Shown here piece by piece: positions 37,157 to 46,841 of a DNA stretch of 64,000 nt. A program made the position numbers and the translations under genes. The stretch comes from Acinetobacter sp. NIPH 2699. GTDB lineage: Bacteria; Pseudomonadota; Gammaproteobacteria; Pseudomonadales; Moraxellaceae. A model generated the notes under the pieces. The model saw only the letters and a list, made by a program, of their open reading frames with translations. It had not been told where the DNA came from and searched no databases. The number at the start of each line of letters is the position of its first letter. The first letter of the stretch is position 1. Location of the stretch: assembly GCF_022549355.1 (NCBI RefSeq), contig NZ_JAKZGL010000011.1, positions 1 through 64,000 on the forward strand, in the 5' to 3' direction.

Positions 37157-38125
37157 ATGTTCAAAATTTTGGCATTGGATCGCTTTACATTATTCTTGGT
37201 TGCGATGGTTGTACTTGCAACATTTTTACCAGTTTCAGGTCAAATTGCATCTTATTTTAATATTCTTACAACAGTCGCAATTGCCATACTCTTCTTTTTA
37301 CACGGTGCAAAGCTGTCACGTGAGGCTGTGGTTGAAGGCATGCTGCATTGGAAAATGCATGCTCTGGTCTTTGCATTTACCTTTCTACTTTTTCCTGCCA
37401 TCGGTCTCATGGCTCGACCGATCTTAGAACCTCTTTTAGGACAGCAGTTGTATTGGGGCTTTCTGTTTATGTGCTTTCTGCCTTCAACAGTACAATCTTC
37501 GATTGCTTTTACTTCGATGGCAAAGGGCAATGTCGCAGGTGCTGTGTGTAGTGCTTCATTCTCCAATATCATTGGTATGATCATTACACCTATTCTGGTC
37601 AGCTATTTTATTCTAGGGCAAAGCCAACATGGTTTTGATCCAACTCAGTCGATTATTCAAATCACACTGTTATTATTAGTTCCGTTTATATTAGGTCAAT
37701 TATTACGTCCTTATATTTTCCCTGCAATGCTCAAACGACCAAGTTTGGTCAAGGTATTTGATCAAGGCTCTATTTTAATGGTGGTTTATGGTGCGTTCAG
37801 TAGCGCTGTGGTCGCTGGACTATGGCAGCAAGTCAGTGGTTTAACCTTATTGTATTTAATCCTTGCATGCTCAGTCTTGCTCACCATCGTGATGCTATTG
37901 GCTTTGTATGTGCCGAAATGGCTTGGTTTCAATCAAGCGGACCAAGTGACGATTTTCTTTTGTAGTTCAAAGAAGACTCTGGCGAGTGGGGTTCCTATGG
38001 CGCAAATTCTATTTATTGGACAACCTTTAGGGATGATTGTTTTGCCAATTATGATTTTTCATCAAATCCAGCTAATGGTTTGTGGGATAATTGCTAATCA
38101 TTGGTCAAAAACAAGACAAGAATAA
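37157..38125 (+). CDS. Bile acid:sodium symporter family transporter (YfeH-like)
   Basis: This 322-residue protein has about ten hydrophobic segments. The text FLPSTVQSSIAFTSMAKGN and the later CSSKKTLASGVPMAQIL are the two discontinuous-helix regions of the BASS fold. YfeH-type members are widespread with unknown physiological substrates. The ATG at 37157 has a modest ribosome site (GTAGGAATAAGAT). Confidence 0.9.
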   Translation: MFKILALDRFTLFLVAMVVLATFLPVSGQIASYFNILTTVAIAILFFLHGAKLSREAVVEGMLHWKMHALVFAFTFLLFPAIGLMARPILEPLLGQQLYWGFLFMCFLPSTVQSSIAFTSMAKGNVAGAVCSASFSNIIGMIITPILVSYFILGQSQHGFDPTQSIIQITLLLLVPFILGQLLRPYIFPAMLKRPSLVKVFDQGSILMVVYGAFSSAVVAGLWQQVSGLTLLYLILACSVLLTIVMLLALYVPKWLGFNQADQVTIFFCSSKKTLASGVPMAQILFIGQPLGMIVLPIMIFHQIQLMVCGIIANHWSKTRQE

Positions 38126-38149
38126 TTCGCTAAATCTAATTTGTTGGCG

Positions 38150-38155
38150 TATAAT
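38150..38155 (+). promoter_or_regulatory. Candidate -10 element of rpmE; start of its long leader
   Basis: A perfect TATAAT lies 168 nt before the rpmE ATG; TTCGCT 18 nt upstream is a weak -35. The leader of about 160 nt has several short complementary stretches and may be a structured ribosomal-protein leader, as L31 leaders are in other gammaproteobacteria. This is inference. Confidence 0.5.
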
Positions 38156-38323
38156 GCTCGGCACTTGTTGGCTTTGCTCTGACCTTTAGAGTCTCGGTGA
38201 GTCAAAAGAAATGGTCTGTTGTGGTGTTGATCTGCAAGTGTAAAACACTTTGCTTTCCTCATATTGAGAGTGATCAATTGCGATAACAGCTTAAGCCTTT
38301 CTTACTAATTAGGAGCATCGAGC

Positions 38324-38548
38324 ATGCGCGCCGATATTCATCCAAAATACCAAACTTTAGTTGCTACTTGTTCATGTGGTAACGTTATCGAAACTAAATC
38401 TGCTTTAGGTAAAGAAACACTTTATCTAGACGTATGTTCAGCTTGCCACCCATTCTATACTGGTAAACAAAAGAATGTGGATACAGGCGGTCGTATCGAC
38501 AAATTCAAACAACGTTTTTCTGGTATGTCACGTTCTATCAAACGTTAA
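38324..38548 (+). CDS. rpmE: 50S ribosomal protein L31 (zinc-type)
   Basis: This 74-residue L31 has all four zinc cysteines (C16, C18, C38, C41), so it is the zinc-containing form. The body ([25 protein letters not shown]) is typical. The ATG has TTAGGAGCATCGAGC upstream. A strong terminator follows. Confidence 0.98.
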   Translation: MRADIHPKYQTLVATCSCGNVIETKSALGKETLYLDVCSACHPFYTGKQKNVDTGGRIDKFKQRFSGMSRSIKR

Positions 38549-38559
38549 TATCGAAAATG

Positions 38560-38588
38560 CAAAAAACGGGCAATATGCCCGTTTTTTT
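38560..38588 (+). terminator. Terminator of rpmE
   Basis: AAAAAACGGGC pairs with GCCCGTTTTTTT around a 5-nt loop, 12 nt after the stop codon. Confidence 0.93.
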
Positions 38589-38654
38589 ATGCTTATAAAT
38601 TAGATGAAAGGGCGTATTGCATACGCCCAATGACCATTTTCTTACATATTGTGT

Positions 38655-40745
38655 TTATTGATCTTGTACATCGGTTAAGCGATCAAGTTTCTTTTGAAAA
38701 TAATTACCTTGTAAGAAACGACTCTCTACATTCCACGCATTTGCAAATAAGTTCATATCATTTAATTCGGTTAAGAATATTTCAACAGGTTTTTGGGCAA
38801 TAAAGTGCAACACTTTTTCTTGTAAGGCGGTCATGTCTTTGTCTGATGCGAGCATTTTCGATAATGTTGGGTGGAAACTGACATATTGAGTGTCAATTTG
38901 CTGAAGAATCGTATCGCTATAAAGAGAATCACCAAAACCACGAATGGCCACTTCAGCTCCATACTGGCGGAGTAAAGCAATTTGCGGCTGCGCCTGTGAT
39001 AGGTTCTGTTGGAGTGCTTGCTCGGAGAACTGTAAAATGATTGGATGAGCTTGTTTACTTCCAATGATAGTTAATAATTTTGCAACCAATTCAGGAAGTT
39101 TTTTATCACTTAATAGAATGTGATGATTAAGATTGATAATCAGTTTTGCTTTTGGATATTGGGTAATGAAATTATGTAATTGTTTACATGCTTCTACTAA
39201 TATCCAGCGGTCTAATTGAACGGATAGTTCAGGATCATTTTTTAAGTCCGCAAGGTCACTTAAATCCTGCCATTGATTATTGTGTATAAAGCCACTGGAA
39301 ACCTCATAGGTGTGGGTATATTGATCTTGTTTATCATAGGTTTGTTGATATTTAAGATGAATATCACCTGTATCCAGCTTCTGTTTCAGCTCTTGTAATA
39401 GGCTGATTTGAACCGTTTTTGGAATATGTTCAGTGGTTAAACCAATATTGGTATCAATCTTCGGGGTGTTGAATACAGGTAGTGCCAGTAAGAATGCTTT
39501 AGAAAGTATACGTTCAAAATGGGCTTCATCTGGAATCTGTTTGGTCAGTTCGCAATAACCTAATTTTAAATGTAAAGGAAAGTTATATTGTTCCGTGACC
39601 AGCAATTGTGGCTTTTGCAAACCATTTAGACTAATCAATAACGAGTTCAATACCACTTTAGATTCTGCTTGGAATAAAGCCACATAAAGTGCAGTATCAA
39701 CTTGATATACAGGAACACTAACTTGTTCTTTAATAAAATTTGGAATATTAGAGAAATAAGCTTTTGTTGCGTGCCAATCCTTTTGGAAAACTTCATTTGG
39801 ACAGTTATTTAGACTAAACAACACCAGTGCATTGGCATTGGCTGGCTGATTTGCGAGTTGTCGATTAATTTGCTGCAACGCAGTAAATAAGCTCGAACCT
39901 TTTTCGGTTGGTGTTGTCGTTGGAGCTACGGCTACGGATTGATGTGTTGCTTCACACTCAATATTGAGTTGGATTTCATCTTCATTGCCAGAAGGGAGGA
40001 ATTCAACTTGTAGCGGATTATTTTGTATGATTGGATTCTGAGTGCGCAGCTCAAAACGTGCTTGTTCAAATTGTCCCTGTGAAATTTTCTTGAAACGTAA
40101 CTTAAACTGACTTAAATCTTCAGGTTGTAACACATCAAGAATAGGTAAACCAATAAGATCGTCTGCACTGTCAAAACCAAATAGCGTTGCATATTCGGCA
40201 TTTACTTCGATATGAATGCCTTCTTGTAAAATTGCAACGGCTTTGTGGCTTTCGGCAACGAGAGATTGAGCTTGGGTTTGAGCTGCTTCTAATTCACTGA
40301 GTAAACGATGTTCCGCTTGAACCAAACGGCTGTAGGAAAGGGTGCGAACGATGTCGATGTAGAACTTTTCTGGTGAGGCAAGGTCTAAAACGTCATAAAT
40401 GCCTTTATGAATATAAGTCTGATATTGCTCAGCTTTATAATCATCTGGCTCAAGTAATAAAACAGGTAAGCTTGGCTGTGCTGATGCTTGAATAAGAGAT
40501 AGCGTTTGTTCAATTTTCAGATCGTATGCACGCCCAAAAATCACAATATCCCAAGCCAAATTCAGTTGTTTTTCAAATGCTTTAAGATCATCAAGTAAGG
40601 TTGCTTGAATTTGATGGTCTTGAGCCGCAAATAATGCCGAAATTTGATTATACCGTAATTGGTTATCATCAATGATGAGTAAACGAGTTTCAGTCCGTTT
40701 TAGTTTTTTAGAGAGTAAAGAATTTCTCACTTCAATGCTTCCCAT
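38655..40745 (-). CDS. FimX-like protein: receiver, PAS, degenerate GGDEF and degenerate EAL domains
   Basis: This 696-residue protein has a receiver-like domain (RLLIIDDNQLRYNQISAL), a PAS domain (KAVAILQEGIHIEVNAEYAT), a diguanylate-cyclase-like region lacking GGDEF (YQVDTALYVALFQ at its place) and a C-terminal EAL fold. In that fold the catalytic motifs read EVS, FSEQ without its glutamate, and GFGDS in place of DFGTG. It should bind c-di-GMP without cleaving it. Architecture and length match P. aeruginosa FimX (691), which governs type IV pilus assembly. Its start overlaps the 3' end of the PilZ-like gene; GTG at residue 6, after GGAAG, is an alternative start. Confidence 0.85.
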   Translation of the reverse strand: MGSIEVRNSLLSKKLKRTETRLLIIDDNQLRYNQISALFAAQDHQIQATLLDDLKAFEKQLNLAWDIVIFGRAYDLKIEQTLSLIQASAQPSLPVLLLEPDDYKAEQYQTYIHKGIYDVLDLASPEKFYIDIVRTLSYSRLVQAEHRLLSELEAAQTQAQSLVAESHKAVAILQEGIHIEVNAEYATLFGFDSADDLIGLPILDVLQPEDLSQFKLRFKKISQGQFEQARFELRTQNPIIQNNPLQVEFLPSGNEDEIQLNIECEATHQSVAVAPTTTPTEKGSSLFTALQQINRQLANQPANANALVLFSLNNCPNEVFQKDWHATKAYFSNIPNFIKEQVSVPVYQVDTALYVALFQAESKVVLNSLLISLNGLQKPQLLVTEQYNFPLHLKLGYCELTKQIPDEAHFERILSKAFLLALPVFNTPKIDTNIGLTTEHIPKTVQISLLQELKQKLDTGDIHLKYQQTYDKQDQYTHTYEVSSGFIHNNQWQDLSDLADLKNDPELSVQLDRWILVEACKQLHNFITQYPKAKLIINLNHHILLSDKKLPELVAKLLTIIGSKQAHPIILQFSEQALQQNLSQAQPQIALLRQYGAEVAIRGFGDSLYSDTILQQIDTQYVSFHPTLSKMLASDKDMTALQEKVLHFIAQKPVEIFLTELNDMNLFANAWNVESRFLQGNYFQKKLDRLTDVQDQ

Positions 40746-42481
40746 AAGTCTTGATCAATTTTATCTAGATTTTTTTGTGCCATAAACTTACGGAGAACAG
40801 GCTGTTCTTCCTCATTCAGTAGTTCAAATTCAAATTGAACAAAACTTTGGGTAATTAGTTGTGCGTTTAATAAATACACTTTTACTTCCTCTTTCCCCAA
40901 TCTTAAATGAACAGCTTGGTGTTCCCGAAAAATTTGTGAACCTGGTAATATCAAAGTTGTTTTGGTTTCATCCAAATTTTGATTTTTTAATAAAAGCGCT
41001 GGATGATAATTACTGATATGTCGATCCGCTTGAATACGTGCCGCACACGGGAAAATTTCTTGTGCAAGCACTTCTAAACCCAATTCTAAACTTTTCTCAG
41101 TGGATTGTTTAATCCAGCGAATCACGCCACCACGCCAATGTCCATGCGAGGTTTCTTTAACGAGTATATATTCACCTGTTCTTAAGTTCCTGGGTGCATC
41201 CCCAGACCATTTAATACGATAACCATTAACGCTAATATCCAGTATATCTGCTTGATATACCGTTTTACTTTCACGGTTTAAACGCTGAATCGCAGACTCT
41301 TGGTTATCTGTTGTGTTCTTTTTATCCCAAGCTGACATGAACCTTGATTCATTCTGTAGCCCATAACTATGATCTAGAAATAATGTTTCTGAAAAGTTCT
41401 TCGCTTTGGACAGGTAAAAATGTGCGGTCAAAAGACCAAAACAAATATGTAGCTGAGCATTATATTCATAACGCTCATGGCGACGCTCCGCGATCGTTCC
41501 TAGAATTGTCTGCACATGAAATTTTAAAGCAGGGGTGAGATAGACTTTTTCGTTTTTGGACACATATTCCGCATTTTTATGTAGGGTTGCAGTGACATGA
41601 TCCAATAGGCTATGCGTACTAATAAAAATGTTCGGTAGAAAACCTGAACTTTGCTTTTTATTATAAATCGGTGGGTGATCTTTACTTGTGTCGACCACAT
41701 ATTTGGTTAAGTCTGTTTCTTTGGGTAGAATTTGAACCATCTTCGCCCAATCAAAACTACACTGGAACAGTGCTTGTATTTCAGATTGGCGTATTTGATT
41801 GGTATTAAAAATATCCATCAAAATGAGTTGGGCGTAAGCTTGAGAAATATTGCCCAATGAACTCGATGTGCCGTGAACTTGATCTAAGTTGGTATGGTGA
41901 TATCTATGTGTAACAGCGGCATCATAGAGTTGATGTGCGATGAGCCATTGTCCTGCAACGGGTTCACTATACAACATATGTTGTTGGTATAAGAGTTGGG
42001 TCAGTTGTTGTAAAGATTGGAAGGTTGCCAGTGTTCTTGCTGTCTGCAAATTCTTCTTTTGATTGAGTGCAAATATCGAGAACTTCTGCTGGTCTAGCTG
42101 TTCATTGCTACGACGAACAATATTGATATAAACCGCTGCAAAGTAGCAGCGTAATAGCATCGCGAGTTCAATGATATGCTCATTGCGATCAGAGCTAATC
42201 ACACCTTGATTGAAAAAATTCTTTTCTAAACTGCCTAAAACATTTTCGATGGTCGGGTGTAAGACTTGGACTAAGTCAAAACGCAAGGTTTCCGAACATT
42301 CTAACTCGCTGAGTTCTAATAAAGCGGCAAAGAGTGCTTTGGATGTATCGCCCAATTGCATGATGGATAAATTGGAAATCCATTCATTCAAACTTTTGGT
42401 GTTTGTGTCACAAAAACTCAGTTTGTCCCGTCTTAGTACAGTTGGAATTTGAAAAATATCCGAAAAAGCTGTGTTCATCAT
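40727..42481 (-). CDS. Large helical protein with C-terminal PilZ-like domain
   Basis: This roughly 584-residue protein has a long, mainly helical N-terminal part of unknown function and, at about residues 420-500, a PilZ-like beta-barrel (ADILDISVNGYRIKWSG; GVIRWIKQSTEKSLELGLEV). The usual RxxxR of PilZ c-di-GMP binders is not obvious just upstream. The 3' end overlaps the FimX-like gene by 19 nt, so they form one operon, which suggests a joint role in c-di-GMP-dependent pilus control. The ATG at 42481 is preferred; a TTG at 42544 would overlap epmB by 50 nt. Confidence 0.75.
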   Translation of the reverse strand: MMNTAFSDIFQIPTVLRRDKLSFCDTNTKSLNEWISNLSIMQLGDTSKALFAALLELSELECSETLRFDLVQVLHPTIENVLGSLEKNFFNQGVISSDRNEHIIELAMLLRCYFAAVYINIVRRSNEQLDQQKFSIFALNQKKNLQTARTLATFQSLQQLTQLLYQQHMLYSEPVAGQWLIAHQLYDAAVTHRYHHTNLDQVHGTSSSLGNISQAYAQLILMDIFNTNQIRQSEIQALFQCSFDWAKMVQILPKETDLTKYVVDTSKDHPPIYNKKQSSGFLPNIFISTHSLLDHVTATLHKNAEYVSKNEKVYLTPALKFHVQTILGTIAERRHERYEYNAQLHICFGLLTAHFYLSKAKNFSETLFLDHSYGLQNESRFMSAWDKKNTTDNQESAIQRLNRESKTVYQADILDISVNGYRIKWSGDAPRNLRTGEYILVKETSHGHWRGGVIRWIKQSTEKSLELGLEVLAQEIFPCAARIQADRHISNYHPALLLKNQNLDETKTTLILPGSQIFREHQAVHLRLGKEEVKVYLLNAQLITQSFVQFEFELLNEEEQPVLRKFMAQKNLDKIDQDLWEALK

Positions 42482-42494
42482 TGTGTTATCAATC

Positions 42495-43511
42495 TCAGAA
42501 TGTTTGAGCCCCAAAAAGCGGTGTTTTATTTTTTTCGCCCGCAATTTCCCTCACAAGTTTTGGAACTAAATATCCCGGTAAACTTGCTAATACATCACTG
42601 TATATATGGTCTATCTCTGAAGACCTTAAATCAAAATGTTGAGCACCTTTAACTTTATCTAAAACATGCAGGTAATACGGCATTACTCTTGCTTCAAATA
42701 AACGGCTACTCAACTCAGTCAACGTTTTTGCAGAATCATTCACACCTTTGAGTAAAACCGCCTGATTTAACACGGTGATATGATGCAATGATAACTGTAA
42801 TAACTTTGAGCAAGTGTAATCATCAAGCTCAGCTGCGTGATTTGAGTGTACCACTACTATTATGCGTAGCCTACTGTTTTTTAAAATAGAAATCAGCTCT
42901 TTATCGACACGGTTGGGGATAACAATCGGAACACGTGAATGAATTCTCAGTATTTTAATTTGAGGGAGAGATGCTAGACGTTCTAGCCATAAAGCGAGTT
43001 TTCGGTTGCTGAGGGTGAGTGGATCACCGCCACTTAAAATGACTTCATTGATCTTCGGATTTTGCTCAATGTACTGCTTAATATTTATCCAATCATCATT
43101 TTTAGGCAGATTTTCTTGATATGGAAAATGACGGCGAAAACAATAGCGACAGTGAATCGCACATGCCCCAGTGAGGGTAAGTAAAAAACGTGATTGGTAT
43201 TTGTGTAAAACGCCTGCCATTTGGTTGGCGGCTTCTTCACCTAATGGGTCGGTAACGAAGGCTGGATGTTCTTCAAGTTCTAAATGGTGTGGTAAAACTT
43301 GCAGTAATAACGGGTCTAAAGGATCGCCAATGTTCATTTTCCCGACGAATGCACGAGGAACACGTAATTTGAACTGCTCAGAGGCGAGGATAGCCCCAGA
43401 TAATAACTGTTCGGTAGATAGCTCAAGCAGATTTAACAGCTCTAAAGGATCGGTAATTAGATCACTGAGTTGTGATTGCCAGTTTTTCTCTTGATGTAAA
43501 TAGTTTATCAT
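42495..43511 (-). CDS. epmB: EF-P (R)-beta-lysine-forming aminomutase EpmB
   Basis: This 338-residue radical SAM enzyme has the cluster motif C117-AIH-C121-RY-C124 and a lysine 2,3-aminomutase-like body (EVILSGGDPLTLSNRKLALW; RIHSRVPIVIP). EpmB converts L-lysine to (R)-beta-lysine for attachment to EF-P by EpmA. It is divergent from efp with an 86-nt gap. Confidence 0.96.
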   Translation of the reverse strand: MINYLHQEKNWQSQLSDLITDPLELLNLLELSTEQLLSGAILASEQFKLRVPRAFVGKMNIGDPLDPLLLQVLPHHLELEEHPAFVTDPLGEEAANQMAGVLHKYQSRFLLTLTGACAIHCRYCFRRHFPYQENLPKNDDWINIKQYIEQNPKINEVILSGGDPLTLSNRKLALWLERLASLPQIKILRIHSRVPIVIPNRVDKELISILKNSRLRIIVVVHSNHAAELDDYTCSKLLQLSLHHITVLNQAVLLKGVNDSAKTLTELSSRLFEARVMPYYLHVLDKVKGAQHFDLRSSEIDHIYSDVLASLPGYLVPKLVREIAGEKNKTPLFGAQTF

Positions 43512-43597
43512 GCCATACGTAAAAATAGTGTTAGCCGCAGCTGTGTGCCTAGTCTAGCATTAATAGATTTGAGTTTTAAGTTTGGAGTGCGCCTTTC

Positions 43598-44167
43598 ATG
43601 GCCTATTATTCTACAAATGATTTTAAAGCAGGCCTTAAGGTTATGCTTGATGGCAACCCATGTTCAATCATGGAAAATGAATATGTGAAACCAGGTAAAG
43701 GTCAAGCATTTAACCGCGTAAAATTGCGTAATTTACGTTCTGGTAAAGTATTAGAAAAAACGTTTAAGTCAGGTGACTCTTTGGAAGCGGCTGATATTGT
43801 AGAAGTTGAAATGGAATACCTCTACAACGATGGTGAACTATGGAATTTCATGGATCCTGTCTCTTTCGAGCAAATCGCTGCAGATAAAACTGCGATGGGT
43901 GATGCTGCGAAATGGTTAAAAGACGACTCAAATGAAAAATGTACCATTATGTTATTTAATGGCGTACCTTTAACCGTTAACCCACCTAACTTCGTAGTCC
44001 TTAAGATCATTGAAACTGATCCAGGTGTACGTGGTGATACTTCTGGCGGTGGTGGTAAACCTGCTAAATTAGAAACAGGTGCAGTGGTACGTGTTCCGTT
44101 ATTCGTACAGCAAGAAGAAAGCGTTCGTGTAGACACCCGTACTGGTGATTATTTAGAACGTGCATAA
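43598..44167 (+). CDS. efp: Elongation factor P
   Basis: This 189-residue EF-P has the modified-lysine loop PGKGQAF with K34, in the usual position. EF-P relieves ribosomes stalled at polyproline. The conserved C-terminal [11 protein letters not shown] is present. It is next to epmB, so K34 is probably beta-lysylated. Confidence 0.98.
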   Translation: MAYYSTNDFKAGLKVMLDGNPCSIMENEYVKPGKGQAFNRVKLRNLRSGKVLEKTFKSGDSLEAADIVEVEMEYLYNDGELWNFMDPVSFEQIAADKTAMGDAAKWLKDDSNEKCTIMLFNGVPLTVNPPNFVVLKIIETDPGVRGDTSGGGGKPAKLETGAVVRVPLFVQQEESVRVDTRTGDYLERA

Positions 44168-44191
44168 TCGAATCTAACGATAAGATTATCT

Positions 44192-44220
44192 AAGGGATGA
44201 TGAAAATCATCCCTTTTTTT
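44192..44220 (+). terminator. Terminator of efp
   Basis: AAGGGATGAT pairs with ATCATCCCTT across GAAA and is followed by T7. Confidence 0.92.
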
Positions 44221-44347
44221 ATGCGAAAGTATTAGATAAATCATCTTTTAAAAACGATAAACTTACGAAGATATTTCCGAAGAGAAAATATAGGTATGGA
44301 AAGCCATGTAACAACTAACGAAAAGTTATGTATTTGAGAGGTTCTGA

Positions 44348-46450
44348 ATGGAAACAACACAAACAAAATCATCGCTTCCCTCCAAACTTTTATGGAGTTT
44401 GGTTGCCATTGTAGGCGCTATCTCATTTGGGATACTCGCAGTGAGTCGAGGTGAACATGTCAATGCAGTTTGGCTGGTCCTTGCTGCGGTATGTGTGTAT
44501 AGCATTGCTTATCGGTTCTATAGTTTATTTATCGCGACTAAAGTTTTTGAGTTAAACCCTAAACGGTTGACCCCAGCGCATCGCTTGAATGATGGTCTGG
44601 ACTATGTGCCAACCAATAAATACGTTTTATTTGGTCACCACTTTGCCGCAATTGCAGGTGCAGGACCGTTAGTTGGACCTATTCTAGCTGCACAAATGGG
44701 GTATTTACCCGGAACAATTTGGCTGTTAGTGGGTGTGGTCATCGCAGGTGCAGTACAAGATTTCTTGGTGTTATTCATCTCTACCAGACGCGACGGTCGT
44801 TCATTGGGTGAAATGGCAAAACAGGAATTGGGCACCTTTGCTGGTGTGATCGTCATGCTGGGTACGTTAGGCGTGATGGTGATTATCCTTGCTGTATTGG
44901 CCTTAGTCGTGGTCAAAGCACTGGCCGAAAGTCCATGGGGGGTATTTAGTATTGCGGCAACCATTCCAATTGCACTGTTCATGGGCATATACATGCGCTA
45001 TCTGCGCCCCGGGAAAATTGCAGAGGTTTCAATTATCGGCTTTGTCCTGATGATGGCGGCAATTGTATTTGGTGGTGATGTTGCAAAACATCCTTATTGG
45101 GGTGAGTTTTTTACCTTAACTGGAACGCAGCTAACGTGGGGACTGATAATCTATGGCTTTATTGCCTCAGTGTTACCTGTTTGGTTGTTATTGGCACCGC
45201 GTGATTATCTCTCTACATTCCTTAAAATTGGTGTGATCGCAGGTCTTGCAGTCGGTATTTTATTTGCGATGCCTGAGTTAAAAATGCCAGCAGTGACGCA
45301 TTTTGTTGATGGAACAGGTCCTGTTTTTTCTGGAAGTTTATTTCCTTTCTTATTTATTACCATTGCTTGTGGTGCGATTTCAGGTTTCCATGCCTTGGTT
45401 GCGTCAGGCACAACTCCAAAACTGGTTGATAACGAAGTCAATATTCGTGTGATTGGCTATGGTGGTATGTTGATGGAATCATTCGTCGGTATTATGGCGA
45501 TGATTTGTGCCACTGTTTTAGATCCGGGTATTTATTTTGCGATTAATGCACCAGCAGCAGTTTTGGGAACAAGTGTTGAAACTGCTGCGGAAGCAGTACG
45601 AAATTTAGGTTTTGTGGTAACCCCTGAAATGTTGACTGTTTTGGCACATGAAGTGGGTGAGAGTTCGATTTTATCGCGTACAGGTGGCGCACCAACCTTT
45701 GCAATTGGTATGGCGCATATCATCTCTGAAATTTTCAATAATCGTTCGATGATGGCATTTTGGTATCACTTTGCGATTTTATTTGAAGCCTTATTTATCT
45801 TAACAGCGGTAGATGCCGGTACACGTGCATGTCGTTTCATGGTGCAAGATACGGTGGGTATCGTTGTTCCAGCAGTGAAAAACTCAAGTTCATTCGTTGG
45901 GAATTTAATCGGAACGTTTGTTGCGGTTGCAGGTTGGGGATACTTTGTCTATCAAGGTGTGGTTGACCCTCTAGGTGGGATCAATTCTTTATGGCCTTTA
46001 TTTGGTATCGGTAACCAGATCCTTGCATCGATGGCATTGATTTTAGGTACGGTTATTCTATTTAAAATGAAAAAAGAAAAATATGTTTGGGTTACGATTG
46101 TACCGACTGTTTTCTTGATCATTACTTCAATGACCGCTGGATGGCAAAAGATTTTCCATGACAATCCTAAAATTGGTTTCCTTGCTCAAGCCAATCGTTT
46201 TTCGGATGCGATTGCACGTGGTGAAGTACTTGCTCCAGCAAAATCTGTGGCTGAGATGCAGACTATTGTATTGTCAAATCAGATTAATGCAGGGTTGTGC
46301 GCGTTCTTTATGATTGTTGCAATTGTGATGATTATTGCCTCGATTGGCGCGATTCGTAGAGCCTTGGCAAGTCCAACACCAACAGCGAATGAAGCACCTG
46401 CGGTCTATACCGAAACGCCGATGACTGCAAATAGTATCAAAGGAGAGTGA
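44348..46450 (+). CDS. cstA: Carbon starvation protein CstA, pyruvate/peptide transporter
   Basis: This 700-residue protein has about 16-18 hydrophobic segments and the CstA family text (GHHFAAIAGAGPLVGPILAA; YLPGTIW; GFHALVASGTTPKL). In E. coli CstA and its homologue BtsT import peptides or pyruvate under carbon limitation. Its stop overlaps the start of the small YbdD-like gene, an arrangement conserved in enterobacteria. Confidence 0.96.
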   Translation: METTQTKSSLPSKLLWSLVAIVGAISFGILAVSRGEHVNAVWLVLAAVCVYSIAYRFYSLFIATKVFELNPKRLTPAHRLNDGLDYVPTNKYVLFGHHFAAIAGAGPLVGPILAAQMGYLPGTIWLLVGVVIAGAVQDFLVLFISTRRDGRSLGEMAKQELGTFAGVIVMLGTLGVMVIILAVLALVVVKALAESPWGVFSIAATIPIALFMGIYMRYLRPGKIAEVSIIGFVLMMAAIVFGGDVAKHPYWGEFFTLTGTQLTWGLIIYGFIASVLPVWLLLAPRDYLSTFLKIGVIAGLAVGILFAMPELKMPAVTHFVDGTGPVFSGSLFPFLFITIACGAISGFHALVASGTTPKLVDNEVNIRVIGYGGMLMESFVGIMAMICATVLDPGIYFAINAPAAVLGTSVETAAEAVRNLGFVVTPEMLTVLAHEVGESSILSRTGGAPTFAIGMAHIISEIFNNRSMMAFWYHFAILFEALFILTAVDAGTRACRFMVQDTVGIVVPAVKNSSSFVGNLIGTFVAVAGWGYFVYQGVVDPLGGINSLWPLFGIGNQILASMALILGTVILFKMKKEKYVWVTIVPTVFLIITSMTAGWQKIFHDNPKIGFLAQANRFSDAIARGEVLAPAKSVAEMQTIVLSNQINAGLCAFFMIVAIVMIIASIGAIRRALASPTPTANEAPAVYTETPMTANSIKGE

Positions 46451-46452
46451 TG

Positions 46453-46755
46453 ATGGATTTTAAAATTGCTCGTAAAGGAAGTGCAGTGATTGTGAAGATC
46501 ATTAAATTCACCATCATGTCGCAAAAACATTTGTTATTGTCACCAAGAAACTGGTCGAAAATCGCGGTTTTATGGCAGCATTTGCAACAGAGTTTTCGTT
46601 TAATGGTCGGTGTACCTGACTATGAAAATTATGTGCAACATATGAAAACACACCATCCAGATTTAACCCCAATGGATGCTAAAACTTTTTATCGTCACTG
46701 TGTAGATTCGCGCTATCCAAGTGCGGGCGGTGGGATGAAGAAATGCCCTTGTTAG
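46453..46755 (+). CDS. YbdD/YjiX-family small protein
   Basis: This 100-residue protein has a C-terminal half (LMVGVPDYENYVQHMKTHHP, then DLTPMDAKTFY) that is the YbdD/YjiX domain. The usual length is about 65, so it has some 35 extra N-terminal residues. It ends GGGMKKCPC. The ATG at 46453 is 7 nt after AGGAG; the ATG at 46450 is too close. It is linked to cstA, probably as a small partner of the transporter. Confidence 0.88.
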   Translation: MDFKIARKGSAVIVKIIKFTIMSQKHLLLSPRNWSKIAVLWQHLQQSFRLMVGVPDYENYVQHMKTHHPDLTPMDAKTFYRHCVDSRYPSAGGGMKKCPC

Positions 46756-46790
46756 AAATAGAAATTATTTGATTTCTTTGAAAAAAATCT

Positions 46791-46827
46791 AAAACAGTGT
46801 ATGTTGATTCATACACTGTTTTATTTT
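46791..46827 (+). terminator. Terminator after the cstA-ybdD pair
   Basis: AAAACAGTGTATG pairs with CATACACTGTTTT and is followed by a T-rich stretch. Confidence 0.88.
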
Positions 46828-46841
46828 TGGGGGATAGAATA

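Noticed and set aside
38831..39064. 77-residue minus frame inside the FimX-like gene
   Set aside because: Out-of-frame shadow of a long conserved gene.
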